Assembly: GCF_001540865.1 (NCBI RefSeq) | Contig: NC_033633.1 | Span: 1,819,130 to 1,883,129, forward strand | Direction of reading: 5' to 3' | DNA length: 64,000 bases | From: Ananas comosus | Lineage: Eukaryota; Streptophyta; Magnoliopsida; Poales; Bromeliaceae | In this document: positions 20,908 through 34,287 of the stretch, piece after piece | Numbering within the stretch: the stretch's first letter is position 1 | How the letters are laid out: every line of letters begins with the position of its first letter | The notes under the pieces: model-generated | What the model saw: only the letters and a program-made list of their open reading frames with translations | The model's database searches: none | What the model was told of the DNA's origin: nothing | Made by a program: the position numbers and the translations under genes

Positions 20908-23900
20908 ATGTGTATACTCTGCGTGGTCCAGAGGTGGTCGCGGCGGGTCGCCACCATGCTCCCATGGCTGGTGCTTCCTCTCATTCTCCTCTGGGCCTTC
21001 TCCCAGCTCCTCCCCCCTGGGTTCCGATTTGAGGTCACCTCGCCGCGCCTCGCCTGCGTCTCCGTCCTCTTGCTAACCCTCTTTTGGTACGAGATCCTCT
21101 TGCCCCGTCTCTCCATCTGGCGTGCCCGCCGATCCGCCCGCCTCCGCGAGCGGCGGCGGGCGCAAGCCCTCGAGCTGCAGAAGCTGCGCAAGACGGCCAC
21201 GCGCCGCTGCCGGAATTGCCTCACCCCGTACCGCGACCAGAACCCCCCTGGCGGCCGCTTCATGTGCACCTGCTGTGGCCATGTTTCTAAAAGGCCCGTC
21301 TTGGATATTCCCGGTGCGAAGAGCGGATGGATTTGCAACCAGGATTGGCCTACTGATGGTGCCGGAAATTGGGTCGGTCCCGATCCCCGTCACTGGTTCG
21401 ACGATCGGTGTTCGACGGAGAAGTCGTATTCGGGCGCAGTGGTCTCTGCCTTCACGCTGCTCTCGTGCTTTTTCTCGAGTGTGGGATGGCTCTGCAGAAA
21501 GGTTTTCAGGTTTGGATCTGGAGAGGACGGCTCTTCGGATGGGGATAATAAGGGTTTATCGAAGAGAGGGGAGAGTGAAGGGAATTCGCATGAGAGCAGA
21601 GGGGAGAAAGCAAGAAGGAAGGCTGAAGAGAAGAGGCAGGCTAGGTTGGAGAAGGAGATGCTAGAGGAGGAAGAAAGAAAGCAGAGAGAGGAGGTCGCGA
21701 GGTTGGTGGAAGAAAGGAGGAAATTGCGCGACGAGAAGATGGAAGCTGAGGAGCGATCTAAAGGTGCAACTCCTGTCGGAGAAAGAGAGAGCAGGAAGGA
21801 GGCGGAGAGAAGGAGGCAAGAGAGAAGGAAAGAGAAGGATAAAGGCTCTAGCAAGAGCAATTCTGACGTTGAGGATGTTGAGAGGAGGTCGAGTAGGGAA
21901 AGTGAAAGGAAGCGCGAATTCGACAAGAAGGGTGAGAACGAGAGGCCGAATTTTCACAAAGGCAATGCGGAGAACGCTAAGTTGCATTCGATGGATAGTA
22001 GTTATGGGAATAAGGTGATGACGAGTAAGCCCAAGTATTTTGGTCACATGGCGGACAATTTTTTAACTTCGTCTAGAGGTTTCCCCGGTAACCCCTTTTT
22101 CAGGAGAAATAATCAGAGCTCCTCTGCTGCTGGTAACAAGGTAAGTAAATCGGCTGTTGGGTTCAATGAGCACAGCTATGCAATCAAAAGGGATGCTCAA
22201 TCTGCTGCGCAAATGCTCACAAAATCTTCTTCAACTGGAGATGACAGGATTGGTGGGGCCAGCCTAAATCGACCTGTAAGTCTGGTCCAGACAAGTAAAT
22301 GTTTTTTCTTTGTTTAGAGTATGCAATGTGTAAGTCATACATAGTTCATATATGTGTTCTTTATTTTTCTTAATGTTTTGTAACTCCTATCAGGTAAGTT
22401 CGGATGTGCAACCGCGAACAACTGCCCCGAAAAAATCATGGCATCATCTGTTTACTGGTTCTCCTGCTGTTTCTCCATATCCCGACATGAGTTCCTCTAG
22501 TTGTCAAAACCAGCATGGAAATTTAGAACCTCATAGTGTTAAATTAACAAATCAAAGATTGCTGCCTAACTATCCTCTTGATAGTCAAATGGGTTTTCGA
22601 CAATCTACGCCTTGCCATGCATATCCTCCAATAAATGGGCCATTTAGTAGCCCTTCTTTCTCTCACTTCACAGCTGGACCCATGTTTCCTGCTATCAAAG
22701 AGCCAGGGCCAACTTTGATATCAGAAGAACCAGAACTTTTCGAGGACCCATGTTTTGATGCAGATGCCATTGCCTTACTTGGGCCAGTTTCGGAATCATT
22801 GGATAACTTTCCTTTGGACCTAGGTACTGGGTTTGTTTCAAGTGATAAGACTGAAGCATCTTCTGCTCTGAAAAGTGTATCTTCTCCTGGTGAAGTGAAT
22901 AAGCCTTCCCCTATTGAGTCTCCTTTGTCCAGGTCTCGAGTTTCTGAAGAAAAGAACACTACAATTGGCCAGTTTTCGTGCTCTTCAAAGCCACAGGAAT
23001 TCAATGCTTCAAATATGCACGATTCGTTCAACGAACAAGGCACATGGCAAATGTGGGGTACTCCACTTGCTCAGGAAGGGCTCGGATTCACTGGTGGGCC
23101 TTCCAGCTGGTTTTTTCCTATAGGGCAGAACAAATTTGGCCAAGAAAATGTTCTCTCTTTGTCCCACAACCCTATGATATCACAAATTACAAATGACAAT
23201 CATGCCCTTCCTGCGATTCGGTCTCCTCGCGCTGTTCCTGGTGTTAATCAGCAGAATGGTGGGACTTTCAGCCCTCTTAGTCCTAATCTGAATGGCAACA
23301 ATCCATGGGCCCAGAAATCTCCATTCCAGCCATTGCCTGTTGAGGAAGAAAGCCATTTCCTGCCACTTAATCTAATGGAAAATATTGCGTGCAAGAATGC
23401 GACCTATGAATTCCCAAATAGACCAGAAGCTACCCTTCCTGTTGAGCTATCTCAAGCTGATTGTTGGCCCAAGTAAGTTCCCTCATGCATTTTAAGAATT
23501 ACTATTTAACAGTAATGAAACATTCTAGGCTGTCTTGACTACTGGGTTTTGTAAGAATTATTATTTACCATTGTAAGATAAACTTCTCTTTGATAGATGA
23601 GGTGTTTTCTTAAGATCAAAAGTCATATTCTGTTGCTTGTGATGGTATAATTTGTTAATCTTTTGCTTATCATTCCTTCAGAGTAATGAACTCTACATAT
23701 TGAAAAGTAATTATTAACTTATTTCAATAAAACCTCTTTACGGAAGCAAGAACTGTTAGTAACCCAAAATTCTTGTATTTAAAATAACTAAAATCCTTTG
23801 TGACCTATATCTTATTTTGAGCCAATTTTATTGCTCCTACTTTGCCATCATTTAATGCTGTGGATCTTAATAATTAATAGTCGTTTGGGAACTACTAACA

Positions 23901-26900
23901 GTAACACCAATCACACGAGGGAAAGAAGACATTTGGTTTTGAACTAGTCGATCTTTTGGTTGGGAGACTTGATTGTGGAAATTGTATCCCCTTTTCGCTT
24001 CTGTAAGCTCCTCTTTTTTTTGTGGGGTTGGAGGGGAAGGGGTGTCTGTCTTTCTTAATCTTTACCGATTACCACAAAGCCACTTCTGACCATTCCTGTT
24101 GTTTTGTGTTGATTCTGCTGTGTGTTGATGCATGCGCCAGTATTTAATGAACCCTCCATATATCGTCCATGTTACCTGTGTTGTGCGTCAGCACAGATGG
24201 TGCCACAGTGCATACTGTGCCGAGGGCTACTTAGGGAGACAGCCTGCTGTGAAGTTCAGAAAAGGGCATATACATTTTTTTTCCGTGATCTCAGATGCAT
24301 TATTCTGCCTTATAAATCGTTCATTGTTTATGCTTAATCATTCTCAATCTATATCGATATATTTCCCTGTCATTGCTTTCTATTCTCTGTGTCTTCTTCC
24401 TGTTCCTTCCAGGTTGCAATTTGCAGCTTCCACTCTCTCTCACTTTTTTTTTCTTTCCTATGATATATTAATTTTATACTTGTTTATATGTATACTTTTA
24501 CTTGTGGTCATGGATATTAAAGCATGTTGCCTTAAGAACTTGTACACTTGGAAACCCATATAAGAAGTTTTCTCAAAAATTCCCTGTAGTTATATTTTGT
24601 TTATTGGATATCAACAAAGTTGCTCTGATTTTTTATGAATTAAAAGTTAAAGGGTCTGCCATAGCCATCTGGAGGAGTGGCTTTTCTAAAGAAAAAAAAG
24701 GAAAAAGAAGAAAAATCTCTTTCATTCACTTCCATTTGCAGCCGCTCAACCTTTTATAGAATGTCTTTATTCTTTCACTCAACCTTTTAGAGAATGTCTC
24801 TATTCTTTTTTTTTCCCTTTGTATTGTGGTTCATCTTCAACATCACCATCTTCACCATATTTTTTTTCTTCTTTTGTATAGTTTTTCCTTTATAGCTCAA
24901 CATTTAGTACTATAAAGCATACTGTGACAGATGGGATATGGTCAGTCTGGAATTTTGATTGATGTTCGTGGGTGAAATTGAAGACGATGTTGCACATTAA
25001 CTTGTAATAAACTTGGATAAGGTAAAGTGTTTTTTGTCGTGTGCTACATGATTATTACAGACCTCATTAGTCAAAGGAACTTTAATGGAATGACATTACA
25101 TAATCTGATTTGTGTGTAAAGACGTTCGGCGTTTAGAAATGGCTAGACATTTAAGAGAAGCAAGGATGACTTAGAAGTTCTGGGAAACAATATGATTGTA
25201 ATTAAATTATTGGAGGAACTACCTGGTTTTAAAGTTGGTTAGAACTGTCGAAATCGGTTTACGCCCAGTTCTGTATAATTGGAATATGAAGCTATGTTGT
25301 TTTTGCTTCTGCTGCTTTCTTTGTTGTCTATCCAAGGTCACTGATTATAGAATATAGATTTGATCGTCTATAAAGAAATATTTCTCTACAAAGTGCTCGG
25401 TAGTGATTCTTCATGCATACCAATTGTTCTTAAGGTGTCCTATATGGGATGAGTCTTTTCCTTGGTAATAAGATTGCTTAAGGGAGCGAAGTGGTAGATT
25501 CAGTTAACATATGTTGACGGACAGAGGCTAGCATCTATGCTTTGTTCACAAATCTTCAGTTTAGGTTACAGTTGTGTAATAAAATAAGATATCAATGTGC
25601 AGTAAGACAACATTATTTACAGACCATATGCTTTATTCATGAAATGGTAAATAAAGATATCAGAGATGAGCTATGAAGCACGGATACTTCAAATTTTATG
25701 CCGGATACGTATCGGATACGTATCGGATACCGATACGCGCCCGATACGTGTCCGATACGGGAATGAAGTATCTGGCATTTTTAAAAAATAAAAAAATATC
25801 GGATACGGCTCGGATACGTGAGGGATACGGGGGGATACGGGGGGGACACGGCCCGGTTCTTTTTTGGTCTAAAATGATTGAAACTTAAAATTTTTTTAAA
25901 AGCTCACGTCCAAACCTATTGGAAAGAAGGAAAAGAGTGAGAAAAACACCAATATCTGTTCAATTTGTCATTTCATCTATCTTTTTGTTCTTGAATGGTA
26001 GAAGGCGCTCCCTCTCGTTCTATCTTCACACAGTATTTACTCTCTTCCATCTAATTTGTCAACCTAGTATTAAGCAACAAAGGCTATAGAAAATATGATT
26101 TTTTTTTCCTTCTCTATTAAATTGTTAGCATATTTTTTTATTACTATTTTAATAATAGAACTAACAAATCAGACATATATATTGAATGGCTAATTATCTA
26201 GTTTGTGCGACTATATAATTGTTGTTATCATTTGATCAAGTTGAATGATAGTTGGTTTGATACTTTTTGAATTATTATTTTATATGATTGATTATCTTTT
26301 TTTATGAACATATGTAGAATAATTATACAAGTTAATGCATATTAGAATATATTCCTTAATATAGTCTAGATATTCTAATTGTTCTCAATATATCATTACA
26401 TATAATCAACATACATTTAAATATATTTAAAATAATATTTTATTTAAGTATATCCCGCGTATCGTATTCTAGAAGTTTTAGAAATTGCCGTATTACTGTA
26501 TCCGTATCGTGTCGTATCCGTATCCCCGTATCCGTATCTGTGCAACATAGGAGATGAGAATTGCTTGTAGACATAGCTACTATGTTAAGAAAAAAGGCCC
26601 TGTTTGGGTGACGGAATAAATTATCCATTGATATTCTATTTGGTACGAGGATTTTCTATTGTTATTGGATGCTAGGAGTGTGATCAAATGTTTAGAATGG
26701 AATAACATATTCGGTCGTCAAGTTATTTTTTTCAATAAGATAAATAATCTCGTATAGGTGAAATATGCTACCTTACCGAATCATGGATGCCAAGACCATT
26801 CAAGTTGCAAAAATTAAACTTTAACCTTCCATTTATACAAGAAATCTTCGTACCGAATAAGTTATCACCGGATAACATATTCCTACTTCCAAACAAGGCT

Positions 26901-27748
26901 GAAGTCACTTTGCTGGTATGATGGTTGGACCTTGAATTATGCTGTTGATCTGCTTTTGGTGAGGCGTATTGGAAATAAGTTGGCTTTTTATAGTGAGAAT
27001 AGAAAAAGGGTTACATAGCTAACTTTTGGTGAGGCGTATTGGAAATAAGTTGGCTTTTTATAGTGAGAATAGAAAAAGGGTTACATAGCTAAACGTGTCT
27101 TAACTTGAGGTGGAGAGCCGGCCAACTCTGGCAATTGCAGTGTAAACTTTAAATTTCAGCTATTTTTGTAGCCTTAGTAATTCTGCTCTTTCGAGATAGT
27201 AGTACATTCCGCCTGTAGGTGATATGTCCAGGAATTGATTACTTCTACCCGTTACGGCTAATGCCTCCCATCAGCCCACTACAATATTTTCTCGAGTGGA
27301 TATGGGGAGATATCCGAACCGGCCCTTGAGCTATACTATGTTGATCTCTGTTATCGGTCCATCTTCTTCTGCCTGTGCTTATTTATTCAATGACCGTCTT
27401 TCTCCTGATCTTCTTTCTACCATTTGTATTTCATTTAAGTTCATAAATCTCAGTAGGTTTATTTTGCCAAAACTGTATTTCCAGCAAATAAATGCTGTAG
27501 TTCGGTAACACCTCGTTTCCTTTTTTGGGTTACCTTCTTAAGAAAAGAAATGGAAAAAGGGCTGAGTTCTAAGTTTTCGTATTTCTTCTTTTGCAATTCG
27601 CAGGAACGAATGGGTGCGAAATGGAACTCTCGAGGCCGGAACGTCGACCCCTGTGAGCCCGCATATCGGAAGTCTGTTTTCTACTAATCCAGATGTACAG
27701 TCGTCAGTCTGGTCTTTTGATCAAAGAGGTGAAAATTTACACAGTTGA
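20908..27748 (+). CDS. Membrane-anchored zinc-ribbon/coiled-coil protein, plant NST1-like family, 3 exons
   Basis: Exons 20908-22275, 22394-23472 and 27604-27748 join in frame to about 863 residues. The N-terminus (MCILCVVQRWSRRVATMLPW) and the following two hydrophobic segments (about 18-37 and 48-66) are what I remember for the plant family annotated as 'stress response protein NST1-like'. A CxxC pair at C101/C104 and C120/C123 resembles a zinc ribbon (CRNCLTPYRDQN and FMCTCCGH). A third hydrophobic stretch lies near residue 180. Residues about 230-345 are very rich in Arg/Glu/Lys and predict a long charged coiled coil. The rest is Ser/Pro-rich and probably disordered. Function unknown. ATG 20956 (MLPW) is an alternative start. 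The second intron is 4.1 kb and carries transposons. Confidence 0.88.
25671..26550. mobile_element. hAT-like element with GATACG subterminal arrays, in an intron
   Basis: Termini CTATGAAGCACGGATAC and (reverse complement of the right end) CTATGTTGCACAGATAC match at 14 of 17 positions. The perfect 8-bp direct repeats GAGATGAG (25663-25670 and 26551-26558) are the size expected for hAT insertions. Both ends carry dense repeats of (T)CGGATACG-type words, about 150 bp on the left and 90 bp on the right in inverted orientation, as in hAT subterminal binding-site arrays. The 880-bp element has no transposase ORF, so it is non-autonomous. It sits in the large intron of the NST1-like gene. Confidence 0.85.
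26595..26900. mobile_element. Foldback MITE in the same intron
   Basis: The left end AGGCCCTGTTTGGGTGACGG is mirrored by the right end acttccaaacaaggct, and the adjacent aaattatcc pairs with ggataacat. The interior is non-coding. The target duplication is not recognisable, so the superfamily is left open. Confidence 0.5.
26953..27092. repeat. Two tandem copies of a 70-bp unit
   Basis: The unit begins cttttggtgaggcgtattgg and ends ggttacatagctaa; copies start at 26953 and 27023 and appear identical. It lies within the NST1-like intron. Confidence 0.9.
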
Positions 27749-29259
27749 AAGAGACAAAAAAGAGGGAAAAAAAAAAGAAAAAAAGAAAAGAAAAGGCGAG
27801 GACACCTTCGCCTCTTTTGAGAAGTGAGATTCAGGAACTAGTTGCAGTGTAATCTCTTTTGTCGCCGAAAATGATATGGTCATTTCATTAGTATGAATAG
27901 ATTATCTGCATGCATGGATTCATGCATCTGATGAGAAAATGAATGGTCAAATATGTTGCCTCTCTTGTATTTTTTTTAGTTCTACTCCAACTTGCATGTT
28001 TCTCGTTCTCTTTGGTGCTTCATAAAAGGGCGAAAAGTAAAGAAACCAAATATGCGTAGGTTTCTCTCTTCCAGAAGGAACGGTGGATTGGAATTTGGAG
28101 AAGCTTTAAGATTCGGGCACAAGCTGAGGCTTTGAATTATTATCTTTGTTAGGAGATGAAACTCCGGTTAGTGGTGGTACAATAACTCTCTCGTTCTCTT
28201 TGGTGTTTAGTTTTTTAATCTTTCGCTAGTTAAAGAGTATTAATAAAGGATAATAAGTGAAGCATTTTTCATCTTTATCGGGTAAAAGTACAGTTCAATG
28301 CACTTTTAAATAAACATGTTTGGTTTTGGCTCCAAGGAACATTTATTCTATTTTGAAATAATAGCAATTACAAATAATAGCAAGAATTTTATTTAAGTTC
28401 AAGAACAGTAATATGTACGAAACTTTATAGCATCCGTGCAATTTAGGAAATTGTCTTGTCATTTACGTAAATAAAATTGAAAGGTGTGGATCGTATATTA
28501 TTTTCGTTAATAACTTTAAATGTGCTTTGTCCCAACCTCTTAAACCTTTCTCTGGAACGAAGTAAAATAATTTCAAATTTAGCAAGTGAAAATAAAAAAT
28601 TAAACATTGGGTATGATTTTTTTTTTTTCTCTGACCTAAAATTCCAAATTATTACCCGTAAATATACTAATTACCCACATATATGATCATTAATCTTGTC
28701 TCATAATATTAATATATATGGAGTTATTAAGGTGTCATACATAGACCGCCTAAATCTCTACCTTCGATTCCTTCGCTTCTTTGAATCTCCACCGCCTGTT
28801 TCGTATCGGTGCACTGATGATGTGGTGCACCCGGACCAGGAATAAATGCATTTTTAAACAAAAAGAAATAAGAAAAAAAATTAGGGCTAAGCTCGCCCCT
28901 TCACCATTTCGCTACACTGTGTAAGCAAACCGTGGAAGACGCTGAGAACGTACGAAGAGGAGGAAGAAGACGAAGAGAGAGCGAATGGTGTAGAAGTAAA
29001 GGAGCGCACTTTTAGGGTTTCGTTGTCTTCTTCCTCTTCTCCTGTCTCTGTAGCTCCTCAACTCTCACAGGACGAAGCCACCATCTACTCAACGTAATCT
29101 CCCTAAACCTTAACTTTGCATTGCTACTTGGAGATATTTTTTCGATTATTTGAAGAAAACCCATTTCATTTCAATGAAATAACGTTACCAATCTGTGGGA
29201 ACTGTAATTTGATTCCTTGATTTGGCGTTTTTGGTATTGCATAGAAGGTTACTGAGGAA
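27749..29259 (+). other. NST1-like 3' UTR, spacer, and leader of the EngB-like gene
   Basis: About 27749-28200 is probably 3' UTR and downstream flank. 28250-28900 is AT-rich spacer with no gene. From about 28900 the sequence becomes purine-rich (agaggaggaagaagacgaag) and then contains tttagggtttcg, typical of a plant leader. A donor-like site at 29094 (caac|gtaatc) and an acceptor at about 29244 (ttgcatag) suggest a leader intron just before the ATG at 29260. Confidence 0.45.
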
Positions 29260-32200
29260 ATGCCTCTGAGAGTTCGTTTGAAGACGAGTGAGAGGAGTAG
29301 AGTAAGGGTGAAGGGGATTGGGGGCGGCTCTAAGCTTGGTGATGGGAAGAAGAGTAAGAGCCGAGAAGGAGCGAAGAGACTCAGTAGTAAAAATGCTCCG
29401 AAGGGTATGGATTTCAACGGCGATTCTTTTAAGAGAGGGAGAAAGGAGAAAACCGAATCGAGTTTAGCAGTACGGAAGGGAAAGTTTGGATCTTTTAATA
29501 CTGGGAGTAAGAAGAAGACCAAGAATGCCGAATTTTCCGATAGAATTGAAGGAGGCAAGCTGAGAGTGAAAGGTGGTAAGAGTTTTGAAATATCTAAGAA
29601 AAGAATTAGAGCAAAAGGGAAGGGGGTGGATGAAATTGCACTGAGTGGTCAATCTAAGCGTGGTGCGAAGAATATGGCACTGGAGGGACGTGAGAAAAGC
29701 GAAGGAGATGTGGATCCAGTTGAGGAGCAGAAAATATATAGGTCTCCGTCTAGAGTGCTTGACAAAACTGGAAAGAAGATTCGGGTTAGTAGAAAGGGTT
29801 CTTCGGATGAGAGCAATGCAGAGACAAGTGCTCCGAAGAAGAGGAAGCGTGTTATCAAGTTGGATCCCTATGACATCTCGAACAAACGATTGGATGATAC
29901 TCCTCGCCAAAGTGGTCTGTACTTCCCATTTTCTAAATCTTGTTATATATTTGTTGTGACAGTGTTTTAACCTGTTTCCTCTTAGTTCTCGAATGTTGGT
30001 TCAGTTCTTTTATTTATCAATGTGCATGTGTACAATCCTCTTGGATTGCTAGAAAAAAAACTATTGATTTCTTTTCTACAAACACTACCATTGTTTCTAA
30101 CTATTGGTCATGGTAATTGATAGTGGAGGTGAAGGTGCCTCATCTGTGGTGATTACTCTTTATGCATAATGATATAAACTTTTAAAGTGTATGTACCATG
30201 TACTGAACAATTTGATATTAATTGTAATTGCTTTAATTTGTTGAGTATACTTTGTATCATGTGACCTTCACGATTGGTCTTTTGAAGTTTTCATCTCTGA
30301 GAGAGTGCTATTCATTCTTTAGATTAGTGAAGCACTGCAACCACTTAGACAAGGCATAGGGGTCTTGATTTCAAATTTTATGCTTTTAGAATCTCGTGTC
30401 TGAACATTTTACTTAAAATTATGATTTTGTTTTCTGAGCTGGCATAACTGTATTTTAGCTTTAATTGGAAGATTCTCGGAAGTTATATCTATTCTCCTAT
30501 TTGTGATGTCAATTGTTGCTCAATAATTTGACTTCCTCCATGTTTGAATAAGATCATTAGCATATCTAGTTTGGTTTTATCCACATGTTAATCTTTTTAT
30601 TTTCTAAATTCTACTTTTTAACCTTTGGATGCCTTACAGAGAATGTTGCAGAGACAAAGACTGAAATGTCGAAGAATGCTCAGTTTCGTGCAATACAACC
30701 AAGTTCTTCAATTCTTTCATTTGTGGAAGATAATGTACTTACGGCTTAAAATCTTCGTGCTATCCCNATATATATATAATACAAAATAAATTTGGGTTCG
30801 GGTCGGGTTTGGGTCTGGTTCGGGTACAGTCAAAATTCATATTCGAATCCATATCCATATATATATAATACAAAATAAATTTGGGTTCGGGTCGGGTTTG
30901 GGTCTGGTTCGGGTACAGTCAAAATTCATATTCGAATCCATATCCATATATATATAATACAAAATAAATTTGGGTTCGGGTCGGGTTTGGGTCTGGTTCG
31001 GGTACAGTCAAAATTCATATTCGAATCCATATCCATATATATATAATACAAAATAAATTTGGGTTCGGGTCGGGTTCAGGTCGGGTTCGGGTTCGGGTCG
31101 GGTACAATCAAAATCCATATCCGAATCCATATCCGTCGGGTTTCTATTTTTGATATCCATATCCGAATCCATATCCATTTAGTATCGAATATATCTGTTT
31201 CATTCGGGTTTGGGTTCGGATAAAATTTCGGGTATCCATACCCATTGACATCCCTATTTGGGATTAAGGCTACTGTGGTATATTTTTTTCCATTAATGTT
31301 GGACTTTTAATTGACAGCTATTGGGTCGGAGGCGGTTGATTGAGTTACAGAATGCTGGTTACAATGTCAAGCTTTCAGCTCCTCTGGATAATATTCCCTT
31401 CTCAACCAGTAATGAAAGAGAACGGATTGAAGAAAATGTATGCTTTTAAGTAACTAAAGCGAGAAAAGTTTCTTTGTGAATATTCAAATTAAAGTTTGTT
31501 GTCTTTCTTCTTTTCTAATTTGGATTATGATTAGTTCTTTTATTAAGAATTCGCTTGAGATTTGTTTGTCTTTATGATGTACTCAACAGATTTTCAGAAA
31601 CAAGTTGGAGTTTTTTGCTGCTGCAAAGATCTCCTCATCTTTTCCTCCACCTATGATTCCAGAGATAGCATTTGCTGGTAAGCTAGGGGGAAAAGCTATT
31701 TGTATTATATCGAGTAACAATTCATTTTGGTTCAATTTCTGGTCTAGGAGTTGAATTATTATGTCTTACACAGAGATAAATTTTCATTTTAGACTACATA
31801 GGCTCTTTCACTTAATTTCCATGTTCAGTTCTTATCTGTTTCTTAGCGTTAGAAGTACTTACCTTTATCAGATATTTTTTATTGTTATATTGTGGTGATA
31901 TTTTAAACATTCTTTATACCTGCATGTAATTTTTAATGATACCCTAAATTAGCTTTGATATTGGTTTTTTGTCAAATGTAGCCACTTAGTAGAACATTTT
32001 AACCTTTCATATCTTAATCTGCAATCTTATACTTTCTCCTTTTATTTAGTTTTGATGATATGCTAAATCAGTACTATATGAATATGTATTCTTTTCCCCT
32101 TTATATATGTGAACTTTGTCATTTTCGCTGCATGATAACTTTTGTTAGCCCTTTAGGCAGATCGAATGTTGGAAAATCGTCATTACTTAATTCTCTTACT

Positions 32201-34287
32201 AGACAGTGGGGTGTAGTTCGAACGTCAGATAGGCCTGGACACACTAAGGTTGGTTGGTTTCACTAGTCGTAAATCTCTATTATACTAGCATTTTCAACGC
32301 AGAAAGGTTATTTATCTATTTATCTGATATTATTTCTGGCAGACTATTAACTTTTTCCGGCTTGCCTCAAAGCTTTGTTTGGTTGATTTGCCTGGATATG
32401 GTTTTGCTTACGCAAAGGAAGAAGTAAAAGATGCGTGGGAAGAGCTTGTGAGTATAACGTTATTTTTTTCTCTTGAATGCTAATCATTATACAAGTCATA
32501 ATTCACCAATATATGGTTCGTTTGTCTGCCTGCTTGTTGTGGAAACTGCATGTGTAGGTTCACAACTCATCAGCATTAAGAGCCTCATTGGCTCAGCTGG
32601 AGCATCAACAGTCAACAGAATAGCTGATTGACTGTAGCGATTGCGAGAAGCAGTGACAACTTTTTCACTATTAACACCCCTCCCACCTTCAACAGATTGG
32701 CCTGTAGTAGAAACGAAAGTTTCAAATTGTGGCGCTTGCTTTTCAAGTTATATTCTTATTTTAGCTTCATGCCATAGAAAAAGCTCCAATTTCTTGGATG
32801 ATTATGATACTTCTTTTGATGAACACTGTTGTTTTTTTTTAACATGTTTTGTAATCGTATTTAGTTCTTCTTCAAAACCATCAACTTTACAGGTGAAAGA
32901 GTATGTTTCCACAAGGGTTGGTCTACAAAGAGTGTGCCTCCTTATTGACACCAAATGGGGCATGAAGCCAAGGGACCATGAACTTGTTGAGTTAATGGAA
33001 AGGTATTATCTGTTTGTTGATCTCATTTGTTGGTAATCTGTGATGTACATAGAATACAAATGATGATCATTTCACAATCTACATGAATCCTATTCGCTAG
33101 AACAGAGTATTAGTTTGTTGACTACTGTTCGAGCTGTCTCGACTAAATAAGTATGTAAGAATATAAATGCTTCATTTACTCAAATAACTAACTGCTAGCT
33201 GACTAGTTTATTAGACACCCTCCAACATATCATGCACCGACAAACTTCAGTGGTCATTTATGCGGCATAGTCAGCTAGGTATATATCGTATCATATAATT
33301 AGTGCGATGTGTTCTGTATTGTTATTTCAAGACTTGTTTGTGTTCCTGTACTGTTTCACACTATATATCCCGAGTCATTTGATATTTCACACCAACACTC
33401 GTTATGTTGTTATTCAAGATAGTTTCTCTGAATGATCACTCAGGCGTATATCCCATGACCCAATTTGGAGGCATTGAACTAAGACCATTACTTCTCTCAC
33501 TTTTAACAGATCTCAAACGCCGTACCAGATAGTATTGACCAAGACTGATGTAGTTTTCCCAATAGATGTTGCTCGTCAGGCTATGCAAATTCAAGAGGTA
33601 AAGAAGAGCTACTGAATTTTGAATTTCTTCTTAACGACTTTGCAACTGTAACCACATTCTTGTTTTCAAATGCAGAACCTCAAGAAGAACAAGTCAATAG
33701 TTAACCCTGTGGTGAGTTTAATCTCCGTCTCTCCATTAAAATGATGAAGTGGTACTGGCTCCAGCATAATACCAACTTGACGTGTTCGATAGTGTTGTAA
33801 AAATATCGATCATGCTCGTGTTCTTAATAATCATTGATTCTTGAGTTTGAACCTGTCCTCCGCTTGAGTTGTAACATAGAGAAGTTCCCCGATCAAATAC
33901 AGATCCACAAAGGAAAGGATAAAAATAAAAACAAAAAACTCCTAGACCAATTTTGGGATTGGGTACCTTTGTTTCTTTTTATATCTCCCCAAGTTCTATG
34001 TGATCAAGGAGATGATTGTTTGTAAACTCTTCATAGATTTTGCTTGGCAACAGCTCTACATGCCTTTTAGTCTGAATTAATTTTGGAGTCAGCTCTATGA
34101 ATTCTATTTCTTCGTTGATCTGATCTTTCCACGCTTTTTTCCAATCAAAATTATCTCGCTTTATTTTGAGCACTTTTATATAGCTAGTTCCAAAACATTG
34201 TAGATGATGGTGAGCTCCAAGTCAGGAGCCGGCATTCGTAGCCTGCGAACCACACTCGCCAAATTAGCTCGTTTCATGAAGCCATAG
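29260..34287 (+). CDS. EngB/YihA-type GTP-binding protein with long basic N-terminal extension, 10 exons
   Basis: Exons 29260-29914, 30640-30734, 31318-31437, 31590-31677, 32157-32248, 32343-32447, 32893-33002, 33510-33597, 33676-33711 and 34204-34287 give about 490 residues. The first donor could alternatively be three bases earlier. The C-terminal ~200 residues are a complete TRAFAC GTPase domain: G1 GRSNVGKSS (about 320-328), G3 DLPGYG (365-370), G4 TKTD (432-435) and G5 SSKSGAG (467-473). Bacterial EngB assists large ribosomal subunit assembly, and organelle homologues are expected to do likewise. The first 230 residues are Lys/Arg/Gly/Ser-rich, with APKKRKR near residue 196, which looks like a nuclear or nucleolar signal. 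Plants have such an extended EngB paralogue (to my memory At5g58370). Localisation is not settled from sequence. Confidence 0.92.
30768..31253. repeat. 89-bp tandem array (about four copies) inside a probable hAT-type element
   Basis: The unit containing acaaaataaatttgggttcg recurs at 30781, 30870, 30959 and 31048, a strict 89-bp period. It is composed of gggttcgggt-type words and gaatccatatcc words, and the last copy diverges. The right edge cattgacatcccta (to about 31253) resembles the TAGGGATG-type terminus seen at 55138-55829. The left edge is lost at the single N (30767), which probably marks a collapsed or gap-filled repeat. All lies in intron 2 of the EngB-like gene. Confidence 0.75.

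Noticed and set aside
20908..22047. Several minus-strand and alternative-frame ORFs of 100-180 residues
   Set aside because: Shadows of the GC-rich first exon of the NST1-like gene.
30768..31150. CRISPR-like array
   Set aside because: The units are contiguous 89-bp tandem repeats without unique spacers, in a plant intron.
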